From: Sporanaerobium hydrogeniformans
GTDB lineage: Bacteria > Bacillota > Clostridia > Lachnospirales > Cellulosilyticaceae
Assembly (NCBI RefSeq): GCF_002735925.1
Contig: NZ_PEDL01000011.1
Span: forward strand, 54,487 to 118,486
Direction: 5' to 3'
Length of the DNA stretch: 64,000 nt
Part shown: positions 8,651 through 17,838 of the stretch, in pieces
Layout of the letters: each line of letters begins with the position of its first letter
Position numbering within the stretch: position 1 is the stretch's first letter
Notes under the pieces: model-generated
What the model was told of the DNA's origin: nothing
The model's input: the letters and a program-made list of their open reading frames with translations, nothing else
Database searches by the model: none
Made by a program: the position numbers and the translations under genes

Positions 8651-9643
8651 ATGGATAGTAAAGTCTTTCAGTATAAAAAAGTAGTTAAAGATTTTGATAC
8701 AAAGCGCATGCGTGCCATTCAAGCTCAAAAAGCACGTGCTGAAGAAGTTTATTTAAAGGTTCCTGAAATTAAAGCAATTGATGAAAAGCTTCAAAATAGT
8801 GGTATTAAACTTGTACGTACCATGTTAAATGCCCAAAATGCTTCCGCACTTGAAGATTTTCGTCGCCAAAGTGAGGATTTGCTCCTTACAAAAAAAATGC
8901 TTCTTGTAGAAGCAGGTTATAATGAAGCTTATCTGGATGTACATTATCACTGTCCCCATTGCAAGGATACCGGCTTTATCGGTGATAAAAAGTGTACTTG
9001 TTTTAAACAAGCTCTTATCTCCATTGCTTATGAACAATCTAATATCAAAAATATTTTACAAGTAGAAAACTTTCATACCTTTTCTCTTAAATACTATGAA
9101 CAGGAAATAAATCCAAAATTCAATCTTTCTCCTTATCAAAATATGGCTGCTATTAGAGATTTTTGTGTTGCTTTTATTGAAAAATTTGATACAGACAAAC
9201 AAAATCTTATTTTTCATGGTCCAACCGGATTAGGTAAAACTTTTCTTTGCAATTGTATTGCAAAAGAGCTACTTGATCTAGGTTTTACTGTGTTGTATTT
9301 AACAGCCACTCAGTTATTTAAGCTCTTTCAAGAATCACGTTTTCATAGAGAAGATATGGAAGAAACTGAAAAAGATTTATTAAGTACCCTCTTTTCGGTA
9401 GATTTACTTATTATTGATGACCTTGGAACAGAATCCTCTTCTACCTTTATTGGTCCCGACTTATTCGATGTTCTTAATGGGCGTTTTCTTAATCAGCTTT
9501 CTACCATTATCTCCACGAACTTAGAACCTCACGAGTGGAATAACTATTACTCTGATCGTATTGTTTCACGCATTATTGGTAATTATATTGCCTTCCCTTT
9601 CTTTGGGACAGATATACGCTTTCTCAAAAAATACCACCGTTAA
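8651..9643 (+). CDS. DnaI/DnaC-like replicative helicase loader (AAA+ ATPase)
   Basis: Loads the replicative helicase onto DNA. The 330-residue protein has an N-terminal coiled segment, a zinc-binding-like cluster CPHCKDTGFIGDKKCTC near residues 99-117, then an AAA+ ATPase with Walker A GPTGLGKT at about 190-197 and Walker B LLIIDDLGTE near 255, and STNLEPHEW (sensor 1 region). I use the ATG at 8651, preceded by GGAGG; an ATG at 8636 overlaps dnaD and lacks a ribosome binding site. It follows the DnaD-type gene immediately. Confidence 0.9.
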   Translation: MDSKVFQYKKVVKDFDTKRMRAIQAQKARAEEVYLKVPEIKAIDEKLQNSGIKLVRTMLNAQNASALEDFRRQSEDLLLTKKMLLVEAGYNEAYLDVHYHCPHCKDTGFIGDKKCTCFKQALISIAYEQSNIKNILQVENFHTFSLKYYEQEINPKFNLSPYQNMAAIRDFCVAFIEKFDTDKQNLIFHGPTGLGKTFLCNCIAKELLDLGFTVLYLTATQLFKLFQESRFHREDMEETEKDLLSTLFSVDLLIIDDLGTESSSTFIGPDLFDVLNGRFLNQLSTIISTNLEPHEWNNYYSDRIVSRIIGNYIAFPFFGTDIRFLKKYHR

Positions 9644-9674
9644 TGGATTATCTTAAGATAGTCCACTTTTTTTT
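9644..9674 (+). terminator. Rho-independent terminator after dnaI
   Basis: Hairpin TGGATTATC-TTAA-GATAGTCCA (9644-9665, one G-T wobble) begins right after the stop codon and is followed by eight Ts. Confidence 0.85.
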
Positions 9675-9750
9675 ATCTTCTATTGATATTTCAAGCTTGT
9701 TTGTAATATATATTTTATGTACATTATATTATAAGCAGGAGGAAATAGTT

Positions 9751-11085
9751 ATGTTTAATACACTTCAGCTCTCCAAGACGAATCCTACACCTCTTTACAT
9801 ACAATTAGCCACCCAACTCGCACAGCTTATCCAAGATAACACCTTATCCCTAGGTACAAAGCTTCCACCCATCCGCATTTTAGCTAAAGAATTAGGGATC
9901 AATCGTGATACCGTTGTAAGTGCTTATAATGTTTTAGAAAGTCAAGGACTTGCTAAAGCTTACATTGGAAAAGGTACCTATGTGGCCCATACTCAAGCTT
10001 CACCTTCCTTCTCTCCTACTCCGTTAGAAAATCCACTTTATTGCACTCACTTAAAATTTTCACAAAGTTTTTTTCCTTCCAGCCTTTGTGAAGCCATTGC
10101 TACCTCCCTTATTCAAAAAGAGGGCTGGGATGTCTTTAGTGATACCTTGCACCGTGAGCAAAATAGTTTACGACAAACCATTTGCTCTTTCCTATCCACT
10201 TTTTCAGTCCATGCTTCAGCTGCTCAAATTCGACTCACTGATTCGCTTGAAAACTTTTTTATTGAGCTTTTACACCATTATCCTAAACCTGGTATATGTG
10301 TTGAAGCCTTTAGGGATTTACAACTTTCTTCTACTTTAACAGGTTTAGGTGCTAAGATTTATGAAGTCCCCTTTACTTCTGAAGGGCTCAATTTAAGTGT
10401 TTTAGAAAAATATTTACGAACAGGTACTATTAGCTATATCATTGTCTCACCTAATCTTCACAATCCAACGGGTCTTACTTACAGTGATGCTAATAAAAGA
10501 CAACTCATTAAGCTTGCTACCTTGTATGATTGTTACCTTATTGAAGAAGGGACTTATAGTGACTTTTTATACCATGCCCCAGAGCCTTCTCCCCTTTTTA
10601 GCCACTTCTCTAAAGAACGTGTTATTTACCTTTATCAGTTTTCTAAAGTTTATTTACCCCCACTATCTTACTCCTTTGTTGCACTTCCTTTTCAACTTAT
10701 TCGCCCACTTACAGGACGTAATTCTTATAGTTTCAATGAACGTTTTTTGCATACTTATCTTACCTCTACACTTTTTGAAACAACACGCAAACAACTCCTT
10801 AAGGAAAATAAAGAAAAATGGCTCCTTCTTGCCAATGCCCTCAAGCACTTACCTCATCAGCTTTCAATTTCTCCTAGCCTAGGTGGTCTTTCTCTCTGGC
10901 TTAAACCACTTTGTTTAACCTCTGAAGATTTTATTCATGCACTTATTAAAAAAAGAATACTAGTAGCTCCTGGTAGTCTCTTCACTTCTATTGAATCGAG
11001 TCCTTATATACGCTTATCTTTCTCTCATCTTACCTATTCTGAAACCCAGGAACTTCTTCAAATACTTCTAAGTATTCTTTGCTAA
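9751..11085 (+). CDS. MocR-type regulator (GntR winged helix + PLP aminotransferase-like domain)
   Basis: Transcription factor of the MocR/PdxR class. Residues about 1-80 are a GntR winged helix (PLYIQLATQLAQLI, GTKLPPIRILAKELGINRDTVVSAYNVLE). The rest is a fold type I aminotransferase with NLHNPTG and the PLP lysine in FSK at residue 299. The 444-residue length is typical. The start ATG 9751 follows AGGAGG; the longer ORF from 9643 has no signal. It is flanked by terminators, so it is monocistronic. The target is unknown: no pyridoxal, GABA or polyamine genes adjoin it. Confidence 0.88.
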   Translation: MFNTLQLSKTNPTPLYIQLATQLAQLIQDNTLSLGTKLPPIRILAKELGINRDTVVSAYNVLESQGLAKAYIGKGTYVAHTQASPSFSPTPLENPLYCTHLKFSQSFFPSSLCEAIATSLIQKEGWDVFSDTLHREQNSLRQTICSFLSTFSVHASAAQIRLTDSLENFFIELLHHYPKPGICVEAFRDLQLSSTLTGLGAKIYEVPFTSEGLNLSVLEKYLRTGTISYIIVSPNLHNPTGLTYSDANKRQLIKLATLYDCYLIEEGTYSDFLYHAPEPSPLFSHFSKERVIYLYQFSKVYLPPLSYSFVALPFQLIRPLTGRNSYSFNERFLHTYLTSTLFETTRKQLLKENKEKWLLLANALKHLPHQLSISPSLGGLSLWLKPLCLTSEDFIHALIKKRILVAPGSLFTSIESSPYIRLSFSHLTYSETQELLQILLSILC

Positions 11086-11095
11086 ATTAAAAAGT

Positions 11096-11140
11096 AAAAA
11101 AGTAGCAAGAGCCAACGATGGCCCCTGCTACTTTTTTACT
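11096..11140. terminator. Bidirectional terminator between the mocR-like gene and the SLH surface-protein gene
   Basis: AAAAAGTAGCA and TGCTACTTTTT form the stem, with an inner GCC/GGC, with A and T tracts on both sides, so it can serve both converging genes. Confidence 0.8.
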
Positions 11141-11206
11141 ACTATTTATTTTTCTTGTCCCATTCTCATCCGCCTCATGCCCCTCAATAGTAGTATTCTT
11201 CAGTGC

Positions 11207-14200
11207 CTATCTCTGTGCGGTGACAGGGTCGATGGTCAGTTTGCTGTAACGACTCAGCATGGAGGAAAACTCCGCACGGGTGGCGCTGGATTTCGGATTA
11301 AACTTATTGTTCCTGTCGCCCATCATAAGCCCTGCCTGCTGCATGGCTTTTACAACGTCTTTGTAAGCACTACCGATGCTAGAAGCATCTACATAAGTTG
11401 TAGCTTCACGGGTAATTGGCAGGGTATAGCCGGTTGCCTTTGCATCGTTTGCAAAGATTACTGCGATTTCCTCACGGGTGATGGCACGGTCGGGTTCAAA
11501 TTTGCCGTTTCCTGTGCCCTGCACGATACCTTTTTTATACGCCCATTCAATGTAAGGGCGGAATGCATTGTCCGTTTTCACATCAGTGAAACTGTTGGTA
11601 GCATAAACTTTCGTGTCCACACCAGCCAACCTGCCAAGAGCTGTTACCAGCATTCCCCTCGTCATAGCAGAATTGGGTGAAAATGTTGTTTCGGAGGTTC
11701 CGTAAAGAAGTCCTCTGCCCACCACATAGTCGATGGATTCCTTTGCCCAATGATTTGTAATATCCGTGAATTTCTCTGACGGAGCCGTGTAGCCGATACC
11801 GTACAGGGAGAAGTGTGTGGTGGTGAAAATCACACAGCCCATATTTACATCATATACGGAGCCTTCAATGGGAGTAGCGTTGCCCTTTTCGTCTACATAA
11901 ACGGCATATAGGCCTCCAACTACTTCGTTCTTGCTCGGCGTATACGGGATGGATACCGTTGCAATTCCATCTCCGAAGCTGGATACTGTTTTTCCGCTTC
12001 CATAGCCTACCGTAATGTCATATACCGATCTTTTGCCGATTATCTTTTTTGCCGCATCGGAGAGGTTTGTTTTGGGTGCAATGACAATGTTGATATTGCC
12101 GGTGCTTTGCTTCTGAATTTCTGCCAGTGCCTTTTTGTCAAAGCTTACTTTTACAAGGGAGCCATTGATTTTAAGGCTACTTACCCCAGCGCTCACAAGA
12201 CTCTCTAAAGACCTACGGGTAAGGTTTACCGTCAGAGAAGTTGTACCCTTGGGCATGGTGATGTTCAGCTCCACAAAAATGCCATTTGCAGTTTTGCCTT
12301 GGCTAATTGCCTCGGACTGTGCGTTGGTAATGGCATCGTTTATCACTTTATCCGGGATAGAGGCAATTGCCGCACCATTCGCCCCTAATGTTGCTGTGAT
12401 AGGGACCATTGCTGTTACCGGCTGGTTTGTCTTCTTTTCCGGTGTTGTGGTAGTTGTCGGTGCTCCGTTTCCACCGGAGGAAGAACCACCGCCTGAGGAA
12501 CCCCCACCACTGCTGTTTTTGCTGTAATTTGCCGTGACAGTAACTGCCTTGCCCGGCATAATAAAGGTTGTTGTGCTTGCCTTACTATTTGCAAAGGTTA
12601 CGCTGTCGTTGCTACTCCAGCCGGTGAAAGTATAGCCATTGCGATTATCTGCCGTAATGGTCACAGTCTGCCCCTCGCTGTAACTGCCGCCTCCAGTTCC
12701 ATTTGCCACGGTCACCGTATAGATCGCATTGACCACCGTCAGTTTACCTTTTATATAAGTAACCGTATAGCTATCGGCATTAGTAAGGGTTCCACCGCTG
12801 ATGAGAATATCATATTCGCCCACCGTATTGGTATCTGTCGCTGTGGTGGATATGGTGGATCTAGTAAAGGTGTCGCTTTCCACAAGCCCTGTTACAGTAT
12901 AAGTAAGCTCCGGCATTGCCGATCCCTTGACAATGCCTGGCTTGTCGTCCGCCCGAACAGTCACCGCCTTTTTACCTATCGTCAGGCTGACTGAGGTACT
13001 CGCCTCGTTATAATTGTTATCCTCTGCTTTAGTTGCTGTAATGCTCACAGTGCCTGCCTTATGGATGGTTGCGGTACTACCGAAAATGCTGACGATGGTG
13101 TCATCAGAGCTTGTGTAGCTGACTGCTCCTTTACCACTGCCGCCATTGGTTGATAGGGTAAAGTTGCTGTCACCATAGATCTTAGCCTCGATTTCATTGA
13201 TTGAAAGTACATCTTGATTTTTTTTGCTGGTATCAAAGCTAATTTCTTCACTGGTAGCAGTGTTGTAGTTACTACTGCCACTGTAAACTGCTTTGACTTT
13301 ATAAATCTGGTCAACAAGCCCCGTCCATTTAAAGGATGCCTTACCATCTGTGATAGTGATGGCGGTTGCTCCTGCAATCTCTACATCGCTACCGCTTGTG
13401 CTGCCCACAAACTGCACAGTTCCTGTAGGGGTTTCGCCATAGCCTACACTATCCACAGTAGCTGTCAGTATAGCCTTACGGCTTCCTGTATCGCCAGAAA
13501 CAGTCGCATTTACGGTCACAGCAGGGGTGGTTTTGCTTACAGTAACAGCAACATTTCCAGTAGTGCTAGTAATAGTTTCATAGTTCTTCACCGTGTCTGC
13601 ATTGGGAGTAAAGGTTACCTCGTAGCCCCTGTTTATTACGGTCGGAACGGCATCGCCATTTGTCCATGCAAAGCTGCCGTACCCAAAACTGCCACCTATG
13701 AGTGCGGCTTCGGACAGTTTCTGTCCATAAATGATACTACTTGCGGTTGGGAAGAGGATGATCGGAGCTGGTGCTTTCGCAATGGTGATTTCACGGGTTG
13801 TGGTAGTTCTGTTGTAGTTGTCATCCCCAGCCTTGATAGCCGTAACGGTCACTTTGCCTGCACCGATAATGATAGCCATGTTGCCTTCTATTAAAAGTAC
13901 GCCGTTATCTTCAGGCACAGAATAGGTTACACCACCCATTCCGCTACCACCAGTGGCTGACAATGCAAATGAATTATCACTAAGATACTTTTTACCAGTA
14001 ACCTCATCGATACTAAGAGCACTCTGGTTTGCCTTGGCAACATTAAAGGTAATTATACTGCTTTCGGCATCTGTATAGTTCTTGCCTATACCATCAGGTG
14101 CAGCGGTGTACTCTACAATAACACTGTGGTCACCTGTTGGGACATTCGCCCAGCTCAAAATGCCATAACCATGGCTAAGAGTAGCAGTTGCTATAACAGT

Positions 14201-16729
14201 ACTACCTTCTTTTAGTGTCAGGGTACCTGTTGGCAGTTCACTGTTAACACCAGAAACAGATGCTGCAACTTGAACTGTATCTCCAAAGACTTTATCATTC
14301 ATATTTGCTTCTAATATTTCAAGTGCTGGTACAGCCTTTTTAATGGTAAATACCTGATATGTCTCGCCATAATAATTGCCGTTCTCTGTAGCTGTAATCG
14401 TTACTGTGCTGAGTCCGGCATTGATGTTTTCACCATAAAAAACGGTATAATCACTGGGCTTGATGATGGTGGGAGTTCTATCCGTTACGCTCAGTGCTGG
14501 CTGATGCGCTGTGCCAGTATAAGTGACATCATCAACATTTGACATCATATCGGAGGTAAGCAGTTTCTTGGTAATATTTACAACATACAAGACAGCATCG
14601 AAGGTAAGGCTGTAAAAACCTTTATCTGCGCCTCTTAGCTCCACAGTATTGATTGTAAATGGCTTATTTGTACCCACATTAGCATCTGATACACTGATCG
14701 ACATAAGAGCCGTTACTTGGTCGTTGGAACGAAGACCATCTAGCCCAGACTCTCCACTAAATTCAGTCAAGAAATTATTTGTTCCATTATATGTGTGGCT
14801 ACCTATAGCCGTTATGGATAATAGTGCTTTGTTTAGGCTCACCATCACATCAGCACTGAAATCTGCCATGCTTACATTGCCTACATATTTTGCGGTGATG
14901 GTATTGCTACCGATAGCAAGAGCCTTGCCTTTGGTGTCATAGGTCATGGTATAAACACCGCTCCAATCCGCGTTCACAGGGTCGGAGATTTGCGTAGTGC
15001 CTACAAACAGTGCCATCTGGTTCGCCACTGGTGGGGTCAAGGCAAATGTTTGGGGAGCTATGCCGGTCGCCTTTGGTATTACTTTCACGGTGATGGTATC
15101 ACCATAGGTAAAGGTATTTGTTTCCGTTGCTCCCTTGTAGGTCTTGATACCCCCATCAAAGGTTGTGCTGGACTTATCCACAGTGACAGTGGCTGTTTCA
15201 CTTTTGACGGTATAGCCGTCACATGAGACTTGGCAGTAATAACCATATGTGCCTACACCAAGACCAGTGGGAAGCGTATAGCTTGCATTAATTTCACTAA
15301 AAATAGGGGGGAAATCAGTCTTGATCCACTTATAGGAAATCTCTTTATCAGCTGGTACACCATCTAATTTTACTGCCTCTACGCTTAGGGTAGGGGGGGA
15401 TGTGTAACCATAGATTACAGATGTGCTCTGGGGCTGCGTGGTGATTTTGACCGTTGGAGGCTGTACAATTACGAAACAAGAGCTACCTATACCATCAGCG
15501 GTTGTGGCTGAAATTGTTGTATTTCCCTTTGCAATAGCCTTAACCTTTCCATTCGCATCTACTGTGGCAACCGCTGGATTAGTGCTATCCCATGTAAGGC
15601 TTTTATTGGTTGCATCTTCAGGCAACACAGTCGCCATAAGGGTCTCTTCTGCTCCGAGAGAATCAAATCTCAATGTGTCCTTGTTCAGCTTTACTTCTGT
15701 AACTCTTATTCCGTCCGTTATAGTCGAACCAGTCGGAAGCTGATCTCCAATGGCAGTTGTGTATACAGATGTTTTCCCAGTAGGAACCATAATAGTCAAT
15801 GTCCCACAAGATTCAAAAACATTACTCATGAATACTGGTGGGGTTTCCCCAAGAAACGTAATCTTTTTAAGCCTTACACACAGTGCAAACGCACTGTCTT
15901 GTATCGTTTGTACCGAACCGGAGATGGTTACACTTGAAAGGTTAAAGCAATAACTAAATGCTTCCATTGAAATAATTGTTACCGGGGATTCAATTTCAAT
16001 GCTGATAATCCTAGAATTATCAACGAAATCCAAGTACCAGTTTGCAGCTCCATTGTTTGATGTAATGGTGAGCTTACCGGTTGCAGAATCAAAAGACCAG
16101 CCCTCACCTGACTCTAACGACATTGTACCCATCGTTGATCTTGCCATCATCCCCGCTACCGTCACGGTGATTTGTGGCAGGCTCACGCCATCCGAGATGG
16201 TATAACCTACCGGCAAAACAGGCTCATAGTAAAATATCGCCCCTACTTTCTTGGAATCAAAGGTATCCGAACTGCTGCGCTGTGCATTGATTTGCCATGT
16301 AATGCCCATCAGTGTCTGCTCTTCCAAAACAGTTTCCTCGGTTTCTTTCTGTTTGGTATCCGCACCGTTTAAATCTAAGCTAATTGCTGAATTGGTGGTG
16401 CTTGCGTCTAAAGACACCTCACCACTGTCCAAAATCACTGCAGCTTCGCTATCCGTAGCCATATAGTTCTCTGCACCGATTGTCACATCTACCGTATCTG
16501 GCAGTCGGATGTCTGTTTCCTCCATACCTACCGTCAGCTGTTGGTTAGCAATCTCTGTAGGCAGCTTTGCAAAGGCTGTAATGATTTTCGCTTCTTGCGC
16601 ATAGGTAGTAGCACCGTAGCTTGTAAGCGGGTTCACCATCAGCATAGCCAACGTTACCGCCAATAGCCTCTTTGCTTTTTTTATGATAGAAACGCTTTTT
16701 AGGGGTTTTGCCATTCGTTTTATTTTCAT
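11207..16729 (-). CDS. Giant S-layer-anchored mosaic surface protein (BspA-like LRR, Ig-like/YDG/MBG repeats, three SLH domains)
   Basis: An 1840-residue exported wall protein. Approximate order: Sec signal peptide 1-45; a long N-terminal region; BspA-like leucine-rich segment 247-323 (FNLSSVTISGSVQTIQDSAF); Big_2 Ig-like domain 341-420; Ig-like 423-515; YDG/MBG-type repeats 630-800; Ig-like 800-895; a duplicated module at 903-983 and 1173-1253 (SALSIDEV / DVLSINEI); MBG 1253-1331; an InlB-type repeat 1335-1400 (YTFTGW); a Gly/Ser/Thr linker; a domain at 1436-1646; then three SLH domains to the end (FTDITNHWA, FEPDRAITREE, FNPKSSATRAEF). I use the ATG at 16729 (GAGGAG, short 3-base spacing); 16759 is the alternative. 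Base composition is clearly richer in G+C than its neighbours, suggesting transfer. Likely role is adhesion or matrix binding; ligand unknown. Confidence 0.88.
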   Translation of the reverse strand: MKIKRMAKPLKSVSIIKKAKRLLAVTLAMLMVNPLTSYGATTYAQEAKIITAFAKLPTEIANQQLTVGMEETDIRLPDTVDVTIGAENYMATDSEAAVILDSGEVSLDASTTNSAISLDLNGADTKQKETEETVLEEQTLMGITWQINAQRSSSDTFDSKKVGAIFYYEPVLPVGYTISDGVSLPQITVTVAGMMARSTMGTMSLESGEGWSFDSATGKLTITSNNGAANWYLDFVDNSRIISIEIESPVTIISMEAFSYCFNLSSVTISGSVQTIQDSAFALCVRLKKITFLGETPPVFMSNVFESCGTLTIMVPTGKTSVYTTAIGDQLPTGSTITDGIRVTEVKLNKDTLRFDSLGAEETLMATVLPEDATNKSLTWDSTNPAVATVDANGKVKAIAKGNTTISATTADGIGSSCFVIVQPPTVKITTQPQSTSVIYGYTSPPTLSVEAVKLDGVPADKEISYKWIKTDFPPIFSEINASYTLPTGLGVGTYGYYCQVSCDGYTVKSETATVTVDKSSTTFDGGIKTYKGATETNTFTYGDTITVKVIPKATGIAPQTFALTPPVANQMALFVGTTQISDPVNADWSGVYTMTYDTKGKALAIGSNTITAKYVGNVSMADFSADVMVSLNKALLSITAIGSHTYNGTNNFLTEFSGESGLDGLRSNDQVTALMSISVSDANVGTNKPFTINTVELRGADKGFYSLTFDAVLYVVNITKKLLTSDMMSNVDDVTYTGTAHQPALSVTDRTPTIIKPSDYTVFYGENINAGLSTVTITATENGNYYGETYQVFTIKKAVPALEILEANMNDKVFGDTVQVAASVSGVNSELPTGTLTLKEGSTVIATATLSHGYGILSWANVPTGDHSVIVEYTAAPDGIGKNYTDAESSIITFNVAKANQSALSIDEVTGKKYLSDNSFALSATGGSGMGGVTYSVPEDNGVLLIEGNMAIIIGAGKVTVTAIKAGDDNYNRTTTTREITIAKAPAPIILFPTASSIIYGQKLSEAALIGGSFGYGSFAWTNGDAVPTVINRGYEVTFTPNADTVKNYETITSTTGNVAVTVSKTTPAVTVNATVSGDTGSRKAILTATVDSVGYGETPTGTVQFVGSTSGSDVEIAGATAITITDGKASFKWTGLVDQIYKVKAVYSGSSNYNTATSEEISFDTSKKNQDVLSINEIEAKIYGDSNFTLSTNGGSGKGAVSYTSSDDTIVSIFGSTATIHKAGTVSITATKAEDNNYNEASTSVSLTIGKKAVTVRADDKPGIVKGSAMPELTYTVTGLVESDTFTRSTISTTATDTNTVGEYDILISGGTLTNADSYTVTYIKGKLTVVNAIYTVTVANGTGGGSYSEGQTVTITADNRNGYTFTGWSSNDSVTFANSKASTTTFIMPGKAVTVTANYSKNSSGGGSSGGGSSSGGNGAPTTTTTPEKKTNQPVTAMVPITATLGANGAAIASIPDKVINDAITNAQSEAISQGKTANGIFVELNITMPKGTTSLTVNLTRRSLESLVSAGVSSLKINGSLVKVSFDKKALAEIQKQSTGNINIVIAPKTNLSDAAKKIIGKRSVYDITVGYGSGKTVSSFGDGIATVSIPYTPSKNEVVGGLYAVYVDEKGNATPIEGSVYDVNMGCVIFTTTHFSLYGIGYTAPSEKFTDITNHWAKESIDYVVGRGLLYGTSETTFSPNSAMTRGMLVTALGRLAGVDTKVYATNSFTDVKTDNAFRPYIEWAYKKGIVQGTGNGKFEPDRAITREEIAVIFANDAKATGYTLPITREATTYVDASSIGSAYKDVVKAMQQAGLMMGDRNNKFNPKSSATRAEFSSMLSRYSKLTIDPVTAQR

Positions 16730-16736
16730 AAGCTCC

Positions 16737-16905
16737 TCACTTTCCATATCTTTTCTCAAAACAATATTGCCTTATTATCTGTTTTACTTCCGTTTCCCCC
16801 CTTCCTTTTTGTGAAAGTTTTAGGTAGCCCGTTACCGCTTCTTGCAGTTTTGTATCGGATACCGGTCTGCGTAAAAAACTGTTCACACCACCGCCTCTTC
16901 TCCAT
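16737..16905 (-). pseudogene. Tail fragment resembling a response-regulator receiver domain
   Basis: Read leftward there is an open frame with no start codon; its stop is at 16737-16739, 8 bases before the surface-protein ATG. It encodes a segment with NSFLRRPVSDTKLQEAV followed by a basic tail ending FEKRYGK. The F-L-x-(K/R)-P-V...L-x-x-A/V pattern matches the end of beta-5 and helix alpha-5 of receiver domains. Its G+C-rich codons resemble the surface-protein gene. I infer that it is the stump of an upstream operon gene carried along in a transferred block. The match is short, so the family call is tentative. Confidence 0.4.
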
Positions 16906-16911
16906 ATGAAT

Positions 16912-16955
16912 AAAAAACTACCAGACTCCTTTTTTAGAAGTCTGGTAGTTTTTAT
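16912..16955. terminator. Strong bidirectional terminator upstream of the surface-protein block
   Basis: CTACCAGACT pairs with AGTCTGGTAG, with A-rich and T-rich flanks on both sides. It would stop transcription entering the surface-protein gene from cwlD's side. Confidence 0.85.
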
Positions 16956-16996
16956 TAGGTTAGCATTTTGTCAAGAGGTTTTCAATGAATTCTGAT

Positions 16997-17030
16997 CAAG
17001 TGGTCGAAAATCTGCACAAGTGGTTAAATT
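16997..17030. repeat. 20-base tandem motif resembling the end of an IS21-family element
   Basis: CAAGTGGTCGAAA at 16997 and CAAGTGGTTAAAT at 17017 are spaced exactly 20 bases. IS21-family ends carry short repeated motifs of about this size. No transposase remains here, so this is only a possible insertion-sequence scar next to the G+C-rich block. Confidence 0.3.
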
Positions 17031-17067
17031 TTTTTGAAACATATAGTATACTGTTAAACCAAAAATT

Positions 17068-17763
17068 TTAATTTATTTCTTGTTTTTCAAAATATTTTAC
17101 AATACCATGGTAAATTCCCCAAGCCATCTCCTCTTGATAGGCTTCTGTATTAAGCTTTTTTTCCTCTTCTGGATTAGTTAGAAAACCACACTCTACAATA
17201 ACAGAGGGTATGCTAGTGGCCTTTAGTACATAATAATCTGTATTCCCCTTAGGCTCTCTCCGATTACTGGTATCCACATACTCTTTAATACTACTTTGAA
17301 TAAGTTCTGCTAAGAGCTTTGCCTTATCTGATTTCTTGTTATAAAAAGTTTGAGCACCCTTTACACTTGGCTGAGTAAAAGAATTTTGATGGATACTAAT
17401 CAAAATATCTCCACCTTCTGCAATTTTTTTACGCTCTTTCATATCCTTACTCTTATATTTTACACCATCCATCCCATCTGTATCATCATCCGTTGTCCGT
17501 GTCATAACCACTACCGCTCCTGATTGTTCCAAGTAGTCCCTTAGCTTAAGAGCAATTTTGAGATTGAGATCCTTTTCATTTTCTCCTTGAATCCCCTGCT
17601 TGCCAGGATCAAAGCCTCCATGTCCTGGGTCAATAATAATAATCTTTGAAGCTGTTGCAAGACCTATTGTTTCAACAGCTTGAGTAGCGTATTTAAAATA
17701 GGAGGCCATAAAAATCATTCCCACTAATGTAAACATCAGGATTGTCATCTTACTTCGTTTCAT
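17068..17763 (-). CDS. cwlD: N-acetylmuramoyl-L-alanine amidase, CwlD-like
   Basis: Zinc-dependent Amidase_3 enzyme. CwlD removes the stem peptide from muramic acid as the first step in making muramic-delta-lactam of the spore cortex. The 231-residue protein has an N-terminal signal/membrane anchor (about residues 7-24) and the zinc/catalytic motifs IIDPGHGGFDPG, GENEKDLN, SIHQN and VECGFLTN. Its size and single-domain layout fit CwlD rather than the larger vegetative amidases. It follows the GH18 gene by 75 bases on the same strand and could be co-transcribed. Confidence 0.88.
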   Translation of the reverse strand: MKRSKMTILMFTLVGMIFMASYFKYATQAVETIGLATASKIIIIDPGHGGFDPGKQGIQGENEKDLNLKIALKLRDYLEQSGAVVVMTRTTDDDTDGMDGVKYKSKDMKERKKIAEGGDILISIHQNSFTQPSVKGAQTFYNKKSDKAKLLAELIQSSIKEYVDTSNRREPKGNTDYYVLKATSIPSVIVECGFLTNPEEEKKLNTEAYQEEMAWGIYHGIVKYFEKQEIN

Positions 17764-17838
17764 TCTTCACTCACCCCTTTAATAAATTATGTCCTTTTTT
17801 ATTTTATTAAAGAGATTAGTAAAACATGTCTATTTTTA

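Noticed and set aside
10442..10882. 146-codon plus-strand ORF within the mocR-like gene
   Set aside because: Overlaps the aminotransferase domain in another frame, without a start signal or family pattern.
13214..13894. Long plus-strand ORF opposite the surface-protein gene (also 12135-12527, 14649-14942, 15423-15743)
   Set aside because: They are antisense shadows of the repetitive, G+C-richer SLH protein gene; no ribosome binding sites and low-complexity translations.
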